Origin: a virus
Length of the DNA: 27,048 nt
IMG/VR virus record: IMGVR_UViG_3300018079_000034
Coordinates: 1-27,048 of that record
Direction: 5' to 3' (one strand)
A model generated the notes under the pieces. That model worked only from the letters and a program-made list of their open reading frames with translations, did no database searches and had not been told where the DNA came from. A program made the position numbers and the translations under genes. Of this stretch, positions 1 to 5,104 are shown piece by piece (the first letter of the stretch is position 1; the number at the start of each line of letters is the position of its first letter).

Positions 1-171
1 GAAAGTAAAGACGTTCACATTAACATTGATAATCTTACTATCAATTCAGGTTGTGGAACACTACCATCTATATGCCCAAACTGTGGCTCACAACTAGACT
101 TTGGGCGTAGAATTGAAGAAGAGTTAATCTGTAGAGATAAGTGTGGGTTTGTCATTCTTTATCAGGAGTGA
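1..171 (+). CDS. Zinc-ribbon microprotein, 5'-truncated by window edge
   Basis: The reading frame is open from base 1 and ends at TGA 169-171, giving 56 residues of a protein whose start lies outside the window. It contains CPNCG followed about 20 residues later by CRDKCGF, the paired cysteine knuckles of a zinc ribbon. It ends just before the AGGAG Shine-Dalgarno of the next gene. Function is unknown. It is the first of about a dozen small cysteine-pair proteins in this array. Confidence 0.7.
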   Translation, partial: ESKDVHINIDNLTINSGCGTLPSICPNCGSQLDFGRRIEEELICRDKCGFVILYQE

Positions 172-173
172 AT

Positions 174-494
174 ATGACCAAAGATAAATCAATAATACTA
201 CAACAAATGATTGATTGGTTAGAGATTAGCGGCTATGTATTTGACGAAGATAGGGACTGTTGGGCTATAGCATGGTCCATGAGAGTTGGGTATGACTATA
301 CTGATTTAGAATTTAGAAGCTCTGGCACAGGTAGGTATGCTAACTCATTAGATGCTATTATCGGACATCATGCTAGTGGTAGTAACCCTAGAATGATATT
401 AGGACAATGTGATACTCTTGAAGACGTTATAAGAACACATGAAGCCGTTCGTTTGATTAATGGCTACCCAAAACCAGAGTTAGGTAAGAACTAG
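174..494 (+). CDS. Conserved-looking phage hypothetical protein, 106 aa
   Basis: I chose the ATG at 174 because AGGAG (164-168) lies five bases upstream; a start at 141 would overlap the preceding gene. The product is an acidic soluble protein with no membrane segment and only two isolated cysteines. The middle contains a glycine/serine-rich stretch (SSGTGRY) and the end is helical. I do not recognise a family. Its TAG stop overlaps the GTG start of the nuclease gene by one base, so the two are probably translationally coupled. Confidence 0.75.
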   Translation: MTKDKSIILQQMIDWLEISGYVFDEDRDCWAIAWSMRVGYDYTDLEFRSSGTGRYANSLDAIIGHHASGSNPRMILGQCDTLEDVIRTHEAVRLINGYPKPELGKN

Positions 495-1399
495 TGGCTA
501 AGATAAACGTAGTATTTGACGCTTCAATGCTAGATATGTTTCGGCTATGCGAATGTCGATATAATTATGCTTATAATCTACACATAAGATTACCGGAGAA
601 AGCCGCTCCATTAGACCGTGGAACCCTAGTTCATATAGGTAATGAAGTCTATTATGAAGCATTGAAGAATGGAGTTAAATATCAAGATGCTGTCAATGCA
701 GCACTCTCTAAGATACGTGAAGCTGGTGTTATTCTAACTGATTTAAATAATGAAGTTATAAGCCGCGTCGTTGATGTTATGGAAGAGTATTACGATTACT
801 GGCGAGTAGATGACCAAAGGTTTCAAATTGTTTCTGTTGAACAACCATTTATTTATCTTCTATATGAAGATGATGATATTCGTATACATATGGCTGGTAA
901 GATTGATTTACTCATTAATGATAATCAATATACTAATCTACCATACGATCACAAGTCGTATGATAGAGCATGGGATACTCACAGAATGAGTAATCAATTT
1001 AAGAATTATTGCTATGCTACTAAATCCAATTATCTAAGAGTAAACAAAATAGGATTTCAAAAGACTTTGAAACCACATGAAAAATTTATCAGGGTTCCCC
1101 TTAGCTATGACCCATTAATACTTGAAGAGTGGAAGAACAATATAGTTAAAGTAGTAATGCATTACCTCACTTGTGTAGCAGAGAATTCTTGGCCAATGAA
1201 TGAGACTTCATGTGATAAGTTTAACAGAAGATGTGATTACTTTAGAATTTGCGATTCTTCAGGCTTAGCCGCTAAGAATTATAAGATTAATTCAGACTAC
1301 ATTCAAGTAGAGCCTTGGGATGTGACTAAAGTAATGCGCAAGGCTAGCCAAATTCTAGATGACGAACGGTCGAAGAAGGAGGCTAATGCTAATGGATGA
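494..1399 (+). CDS. PD-(D/E)XK nuclease, Cas4/RecB-like with Fe-S cysteines
   Basis: This is a 301-residue nuclease with the motif order of the RecB/Cas4 family. An N-terminal cysteine patch (C19, C21) is followed by RGTLVH with the conserved histidine near residue 47. The metal-binding aspartate D138 lies in GKIDLLI, the catalytic D152-H153-K154 follows, and Q168/Y172 form the QxxxY motif. Three C-terminal cysteines (C240, C247, C253), together with C19 or C21, fit the four-cysteine iron-sulfur clamp of Cas4/AddB-type exonucleases. Phage members of this family process DNA ends during recombination or replication. It sits upstream of a Sak4-like ATPase and a likely single-strand-binding protein, a familiar phage recombination set. 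The start is GTG, overlapping the previous stop as TAGTG. The fold is sure; the exact substrate is not. Confidence 0.88.
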   Translation: MAKINVVFDASMLDMFRLCECRYNYAYNLHIRLPEKAAPLDRGTLVHIGNEVYYEALKNGVKYQDAVNAALSKIREAGVILTDLNNEVISRVVDVMEEYYDYWRVDDQRFQIVSVEQPFIYLLYEDDDIRIHMAGKIDLLINDNQYTNLPYDHKSYDRAWDTHRMSNQFKNYCYATKSNYLRVNKIGFQKTLKPHEKFIRVPLSYDPLILEEWKNNIVKVVMHYLTCVAENSWPMNETSCDKFNRRCDYFRICDSSGLAAKNYKINSDYIQVEPWDVTKVMRKASQILDDERSKKEANANG

Positions 1400-1604
1400 A
1401 GCCACACTTAAAAAGATAGAAAAGAAACTTAAGAGAGTATTAGACCAGTATAAAGTTGGTGTATTCATAATAATCCAATCTGATGATGATAATGGCTGGC
1501 ATTATATGGGCAATATGTGTCCTGTATGTGTTAGTGAAAGTATGGTAGAATGGGTTGATGATGAGAATATATCACACTCTAAGAAAGACGGAGTTTTTCA
1601 TTGA
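1392..1604 (+). CDS. Small protein with lysine-rich helix and CxxC, 70 aa
   Basis: The start at 1392 was chosen because AGGAGG (1377-1382) is nine bases upstream; ATG 1386 is only three bases away. The first 20 residues form a basic helix, then comes a beta-type segment (VGVFIIIQ) and one CPVC knuckle. The gene overlaps the end of the nuclease gene by eight bases. A single CxxC would need a partner for zinc binding, so dimerisation is possible. Function unknown. Confidence 0.7.
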   Translation: MDEATLKKIEKKLKRVLDQYKVGVFIIIQSDDDNGWHYMGNMCPVCVSESMVEWVDDENISHSKKDGVFH

Positions 1605-1614
1605 AAGGATAAAC

Positions 1615-1734
1615 GTGAGCTCAAAATTAACAAAACCGATTAATTCTATTCCAACATGGCTAGCAGTGACAGTTATGTCTGTTATACTTTGGGTAATAAT
1701 GCCTTTAATATTGTTCGTTTGGGGCATACCGTGA
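1615..1734 (+). CDS. 39-aa single-pass membrane microprotein
   Basis: A GTG at 1615 follows AAAGGA (1604-1609) and opens 39 codons ending at TGA 1732-1734. The first 14 residues are polar with two lysines, followed by about 24 hydrophobic residues rich in Val, Ile, Leu and Trp, which reads as one transmembrane helix with almost no tail after it. It fits neatly between its neighbours without overlap. A small inner-membrane protein in an early region could interfere with a host membrane process or superinfection, but that is inference. It is too short to be a typical holin. Confidence 0.6.
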   Translation: MSSKLTKPINSIPTWLAVTVMSVILWVIMPLILFVWGIP

Positions 1735-1747
1735 CATTGGTAACAAG

Positions 1748-2107
1748 ATGCAGAACTCAAAGCACATACACAAACTAAAGAGACACAAGTATAAGACTGG
1801 TAATACAGTCTTTTTCTGTACACTACCGGACTGTGGATTTAAGATAGACGTTGCGCTATCGTTAGGAAAGAGAACTTTATGTAATCTATGTAATACTGAA
1901 TTTATTATTAATGAATACACAATGAAATTAGCAAGACCACACTGTGAGAATTGCAGTAAACAAAAGGTGAGAGGAGTTGATGGAAAAAATCATTACGTCC
2001 GTAAATCAAACATTGCTGTTCTCTCAACAATTGCAGATGAGAATGCTGAAGATTTGCGGTTACGTCTTGAGAATGCCATTTCACCTACTAACGAAGGTGA
2101 TATTTAG
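1748..2107 (+). CDS. Multi-cysteine zinc-finger phage protein, 119 aa
   Basis: The product begins with a basic segment, then has FFCTLPDCGF, CNLC and CENC, with the sixth cysteine around residue 64. I know similar proteins from many phages: a Cys/His knuckle, a 'GKRTLC..C' knuckle and a 'PHC..C' knuckle. No activity is established for them. The C-terminal 50 residues are charged and probably flexible. The ATG at 1748 has only a weak ribosome-binding sequence. Confidence 0.8.
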   Translation: MQNSKHIHKLKRHKYKTGNTVFFCTLPDCGFKIDVALSLGKRTLCNLCNTEFIINEYTMKLARPHCENCSKQKVRGVDGKNHYVRKSNIAVLSTIADENAEDLRLRLENAISPTNEGDI

Positions 2108-2207
2108 ATGTAGGCATAAGCATGCATTTAAGACAACTGAAGGAAATAGAATGTTTCTCATATGTCCTGACTGTGGTTGGGAGAGTGAAGGATGGAGTAT
2201 TAAATGA
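2097..2207 (+). CDS. Zinc-ribbon microprotein, 36 aa
   Basis: The frame covering 2097-2207 encodes a compact peptide with CRHKH near the start and CPDCGW near the end, enough for one zinc site. The GTG at 2097 gives an 11-base overlap with the preceding gene. Its TGA overlaps the ATG of the next gene (ATGA). The frame stays open further upstream to 1977, but that part lies fully inside the preceding gene and looks random. The start is uncertain. Confidence 0.5.
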   Translation: MIFRCRHKHAFKTTEGNRMFLICPDCGWESEGWSIK

Positions 2208-2452
2208 TTATCAGACTCGACTATGATAATGATTGTATTAAGATAGGAAGTGACCAAGCAATTGGTAGTTATGATGAGAAGGGAATTCTAGTTTTTAATA
2301 AAATTAAGGATATGAATAGATTCAAAGAAGTATTGTGTGAAGTAGTTAATATGATAGTATCAATGGAAAATATCTATAGCAATAGACACCTTGATAACAT
2401 ATCAATTGATAAGCAAGATGAAGGCCAGCTCTGGGGAATTGAGGAGTATTAA
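2204..2452 (+). CDS. Hypothetical acidic protein, 82 aa
   Basis: Coupled to the preceding gene by ATGA and abutting the ATPase gene at 2453. The N-terminal 40 residues look like alternating beta strands, followed by an amphipathic helix (residues about 42-60) and a polar acidic tail. No family recognised. The position directly before the ATPase suggests co-translation. Confidence 0.7.
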   Translation: MIIRLDYDNDCIKIGSDQAIGSYDEKGILVFNKIKDMNRFKEVLCEVVNMIVSMENIYSNRHLDNISIDKQDEGQLWGIEEY

Positions 2453-3373
2453 ATGAGTCCAAAAGCAAGTGAGATGATTATTGATAGCCAAGCTAGTATT
2501 CTACTTAAAGGTCCATTTGGATTTGGCAAGACACTCGCTGCAGCAAGCTTCGCTCTTGAAGGACCGATACACATATCATACTGGGATAAGAAGAAACCAG
2601 TAGAACTTGAACATTTCTTCAGACGTATTATTAAGAGACCTGATTTACTAAATAGAATAGAATATGATGTATATAATTCTCATAATGCAAATGAGTATTT
2701 GAATAAACTAATAGGGTTTATTAAAGATTGTAGATATTTTGCTATAGTTAATGATTCAGTAACTAACATGACATCAGCCGCTGTTAATTGGAGCTTAGGC
2801 TTTAGAGACAATAAGAAAGCTAAAGATAAAGATAAGTTAATACCAGATTTTGATGAGTACAAGGTTGAAACTTCTCTTGTTACGCAAGCATTAGATATTT
2901 GTAAGGCTCTACCAGTCCATGTTCTCTGGACATGCCATCCTGTTCCATCAATCAAGATTGAAGGCTCTGGAAGTAATATGAAAATTATTAAAACTAATCC
3001 TATTGTCACCTATGGTAGTAAGGTGGCAGGGATTGTTCCAGGTAACTTTAGTGAGATATATCATTTCTCACGTCGTTCTAATTGGGACGCAACCTCTGGA
3101 AAACCATCTATTCAATATATAGTATCTACTCAGGGAGTTGCAGAAGATGATTTTGCCAAGAGTAATTTAGGTTTAACTGGAGATATGGATATTACTAATA
3201 GACTATTCTATGAAGTTTGGAAAGAACAAGTTCAAAAGCTAAAGGAGGTGAATAATGCCGACAGGTTAATAGCAGAAGAAACACCAATCAATCCATTTGC
3301 AAATCAAACTAATCAATCAACTAATCAACCAACCAACAAAACCTGGAATCCAGAAAAAGGAAACTACGAATGA
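2453..3373 (+). CDS. RecA-fold ATPase, Sak4-like (AAA_24) recombination protein
   Basis: Residues 20-27 (GPFGFGKT) form a perfect Walker A P-loop close to the N terminus. A hydrophobic strand ending in Asp (FAIVND, around residue 100) is the Walker B. The short N-terminal lead and overall size of 306 residues match the Sak4-like/AAA_24 group of phage ATPases. Sak4 proteins are RecA-related and promote single-strand annealing or exchange, usually next to a single-strand-binding protein, as here (overlap ATGA at 3370). The C terminus is a low-complexity Asn/Gln/Thr tail (residues about 283-298, near-tandem NQT/NQS units), probably disordered. Alternatives are a packaging or helicase-accessory ATPase; I consider these less likely given the neighbours. 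Confidence 0.82.
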   Translation: MSPKASEMIIDSQASILLKGPFGFGKTLAAASFALEGPIHISYWDKKKPVELEHFFRRIIKRPDLLNRIEYDVYNSHNANEYLNKLIGFIKDCRYFAIVNDSVTNMTSAAVNWSLGFRDNKKAKDKDKLIPDFDEYKVETSLVTQALDICKALPVHVLWTCHPVPSIKIEGSGSNMKIIKTNPIVTYGSKVAGIVPGNFSEIYHFSRRSNWDATSGKPSIQYIVSTQGVAEDDFAKSNLGLTGDMDITNRLFYEVWKEQVQKLKEVNNADRLIAEETPINPFANQTNQSTNQPTNKTWNPEKGNYE

Positions 3374-3750
3374 GAGCAATCCTTACCCCAGACGATTTAA
3401 AACGTGGAGACTTGGCAGAAGTCGGCTGGCATCCAATGGAAATTACTGATTACATTGAGAAGCCAGCAGACACAGATGGTTCAACTAATTGTATTTTTCT
3501 CTTTAAGATTATTGATGGGCCAAACAAAGGCATTAGCCCACAGAAGTTATTCAATGAGAAAGCACTAGGATTTGGTAAGAGTCTGTGGCTAGTTCTTTTC
3601 GGACCATCAGACCCAGTTAAGGGATATGAATTGAGTTCAGAAGCATTCAAGTCTAAGATTGGAGCTAAGGTTAAGGGATATATCAAGAGAGGTAAGTCAA
3701 ATAAAGGTAATGAATTTAACGACGTTGTTGATTTCATGCCTCTTGGATAA
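3370..3750 (+). CDS. Probable single-strand DNA-binding protein (OB-fold, DUF669-like)
   Basis: The 126-residue product has the pattern of a phage OB-fold protein: it opens with a strand carrying 'ADTDGSTNCIFLFKI' after a short lead, contains a 'GPNKG' turn, and ends with a basic segment (KVKGYIKRGKSNKG) followed by a final strand. DUF669-like and related phage proteins encoded beside Sak4 ATPases act as single-strand binders. The start overlaps the ATPase stop by four bases. The family assignment rests on pattern and context, not on a diagnostic motif. There is no typical acidic SSB tail, although the sequence ends with an Asp-rich strand. Confidence 0.6.
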   Translation: MRAILTPDDLKRGDLAEVGWHPMEITDYIEKPADTDGSTNCIFLFKIIDGPNKGISPQKLFNEKALGFGKSLWLVLFGPSDPVKGYELSSEAFKSKIGAKVKGYIKRGKSNKGNEFNDVVDFMPLG

Positions 3751-3755
3751 TTATC

Positions 3756-3980
3756 ATGCCAATAGACAAACCATATGCATATCACAAGCCTAGCGTAGAT
3801 GGATTGACTAAAATCAGTCGTTTACGTGAGCATTTTAGTGAAGGTGAAAGACTAATTAGAGAGATTTGTCCTACATCTCGACATCAGTCAGTTGCTCTCA
3901 CAAATAACGAAACAACAGCTATGTGGGCAATTAAAGCCGTTATCTTTAATGACCCAAATAGTGAAGTAGAGAATAGCTAA
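3756..3980 (+). CDS. Acb2/Tad1 hairpin-domain-like protein, 74 aa
   Basis: The sequence starts with YHKPS and DGLTKIS, continues with a long helix, and ends with a second helix bearing S-x-ALT-x5-AMWAIKAV. I know this pattern (KPS.EG..RI ... S.ALT.LE.A.MWA..AI) from small phage proteins placed in the Acb2/Tad1 hairpin family. Characterised Acb2 and Tad1 proteins are oligomeric sponges that bind cyclic nucleotides made by CBASS and Thoeris immunity. Whether this copy binds any nucleotide is unknown, and many family members are uncharacterised. It stands alone between the SSB-like gene and a noncoding gap. Assignment is by remembered family pattern, so moderately sure. Confidence 0.55.
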   Translation: MPIDKPYAYHKPSVDGLTKISRLREHFSEGERLIREICPTSRHQSVALTNNETTAMWAIKAVIFNDPNSEVENS

Positions 3981-4108
3981 GATAATTATTTACCTTGCTT
4001 TCGGCGAGTTAAACCTATAGACTTCGCTGGATACTGAAGGCTGATTCTAGAACAGAGTGCCTGAAATGAAAGTCAGAATAAAGTGGTTCTGGAAGCAGGG
4101 TGCTTATT
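3981..4108 (+). other. Noncoding gap with small hairpin
   Basis: This 128-base gap is the largest noncoding stretch in the rightward array. It holds a clear hairpin, CTTGC (3994-3998), loop TTTCG, GCGAG (4004-4008), and a weaker CTTC/GAAG pairing at 4022-4039. No T-run follows, so it is not a standard terminator. I see no convincing -35/-10 pair; TATGAT at 4107-4112 overlaps the next start. It may carry a leader or regulatory element for the gene at 4109. Confidence 0.4.
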
Positions 4109-4510
4109 ATGATAGCTACAGTTTGTAAGTCCTGTCGAATAGTAATCAAAACAATAACAGATAGATGTAGATGGTGCGGCTCACAACACGTTGAAGTTAA
4201 GTTTGTTAATGAGACTGAAATAATACATAAACATGGTCATGACTACTTAAGGGAGAGAAAGAAAAAAATGAGTAAACCAGAAAATGTAAAATGTCCTGAG
4301 TGTGACGGAGAAATGGTATCACGTAAGAGTCAATATGGAGTATTTTGGGGATGCAAACAGTTCCCCAAGTGTAAAGGAACTAGAGATAGTATGGGACGTA
4401 GTAAAGCAGAAGCTAAGGCAGAACGTGATGCTGAAAAGGATAATAAAGAAGAAGATAATAGTGAATGGCAAAGAAATACTGAAGATAAGATATCATTTAA
4501 TCGGAAATAA
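4109..4510 (+). CDS. Two-part zinc protein with topoisomerase-type C4 zinc finger
   Basis: ATG 4109 has GCAGGG eight bases upstream and is preferred over GTG 4100. Residues 6-24 carry CKSC and CRWC, a classic zinc ribbon. After a basic linker comes CPECDGEM...GC...CKG, the C4 finger found in the C terminus of bacterial topoisomerase I (zf-C4_Topoisom). The last 40 residues are a highly charged helical tail. Such fingers bind single-stranded DNA in topoisomerase I; here there is no catalytic part. An internal in-frame ATG at 4268 follows AGGGAGAG, so a shorter product with only the second finger could also be made. Confidence 0.75.
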   Translation: MIATVCKSCRIVIKTITDRCRWCGSQHVEVKFVNETEIIHKHGHDYLRERKKKMSKPENVKCPECDGEMVSRKSQYGVFWGCKQFPKCKGTRDSMGRSKAEAKAERDAEKDNKEEDNSEWQRNTEDKISFNRK

Positions 4511-4512
4511 AC

Positions 4513-4788
4513 TTGAAATCTCCTCCTATAAAACCACACTGGCTAGAACGCGCTGTAAGTATTCATCAATTCCATATACATCAATTAAGAGACGAGCCAG
4601 ATTGGACAATAAAGAAAACGGCTGAATCTCTTAATCGTTCTATTGGTTCTGTTTCTCAAGACTTGCTATTAGCTAGTTGGGTCAAGACTCATGAGAAACA
4701 GTTAAGACATTTTGTATCTATGAAGGATGCATTAGAATTTGTGCGTTCTAAAGAGAGAGAAATAAGATTAGGGGAGGTAGAATTATGA
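4513..4788 (+). CDS. Small helix-turn-helix-like DNA-binding protein, 91 aa
   Basis: The only usable start is TTG at 4513, three bases after the previous stop. Residues about 28-55 (DWTIKKTAESLN, then RSIGSVSQDLLLASW) read as a helix-turn-helix: a helix with Ala-Glu-x-Leu, a turn, and a recognition helix starting at the serine pair. A second helical part follows (HFVSMKDALEFV). I have seen related small phage proteins of this pattern without known function. It could be a regulator or a replication accessory. A TGA/ATG overlap links it to the next gene. Confidence 0.65.
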   Translation: MKSPPIKPHWLERAVSIHQFHIHQLRDEPDWTIKKTAESLNRSIGSVSQDLLLASWVKTHEKQLRHFVSMKDALEFVRSKEREIRLGEVEL

Positions 4789-4943
4789 TGGAATTTGATG
4801 ATATAGTAGATGACCCATATCGTAAATGTGAAATTTGTGATATCAGATATCATGAGGAGTTTGGAAGGACTTGTGCTGAATGTGATATTTGGATTTGTAA
4901 TAACTGTTGGCCTGAGCATATTGCAGATGAAAGACATCCTTAA
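4785..4943 (+). CDS. Zinc-binding microprotein (two-site finger), 52 aa
   Basis: ATG 4785 (or 4788) sits behind a strong GGGGAGG (4771-4777). The product begins with about 13 acidic residues and then has CEIC...H...C-AEC-x5-CNNC...H, seven cysteines and two histidines spaced like a RING- or B-box-type cross-brace. No enzymatic partner is visible. It overlaps the preceding stop by ATGA and the next start by TAATG, and both spacing and Shine-Dalgarno support a real gene. Confidence 0.72.
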   Translation: MMEFDDIVDDPYRKCEICDIRYHEEFGRTCAECDIWICNNCWPEHIADERHP

Positions 4944-5104
4944 TGCCTAGCCATCCTGATAGAGTCAGAAAGAATTACATAAAAGAATCTATAAAATATT
5001 ATCCATGTGAAAGGTATACAGAACACGTCATTATAGATGGCAAATGTTTTATGTGTGAGAGAACAGAAAAAGAAATTAAAGAGATAAAAAAGACTGATGC
5101 CTAG
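4943..5104 (+). CDS. Zinc-ribbon-like microprotein, 53 aa
   Basis: ATG 4943 is joined to the previous gene by TAATG and the stop TAG 5102-5104 lies inside the start of the polymerase gene (overlap ATGCCTAG, eight bases). The protein has one cysteine near residue 22 and a CFMC knuckle near residue 37, in a very basic background with a lysine/glutamate helix at the end. Function is unknown. Genomic placement suggests it is translated just ahead of the polymerase. Confidence 0.65.
   Translation: MPSHPDRVRKNYIKESIKYYPCERYTEHVIIDGKCFMCERTEKEIKEIKKTDA

Noticed and set aside
1572-1920. Leftward frames opposite 1572-1920
   Set aside because: They lie across the coding frames of the rightward array, have odd composition with no motif, and lack ribosome-binding sites.
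2680-3009. Leftward 109-codon frame inside the ATPase gene
   Set aside because: Exact antisense of a well-supported P-loop gene.
3300-3345. Tandem repeat in the ATPase C terminus as an iteron origin
   Set aside because: The AATCAA-type units are in frame, encode an Asn/Gln/Thr tail and vary too much to be iterons.
3981-4108. tRNA gene
   Set aside because: No acceptor stem, T-arm consensus or anticodon arm can be arranged.
4057-4128. 23-codon frame (GTG start) in the noncoding gap
   Set aside because: Very short, no Shine-Dalgarno, overlaps the next start and shows no protein-like pattern.
4302-4625. Rightward 107-codon frame
   Set aside because: It is a shifted frame over the zinc-finger and HTH genes; those carry clear motifs, this one does not.
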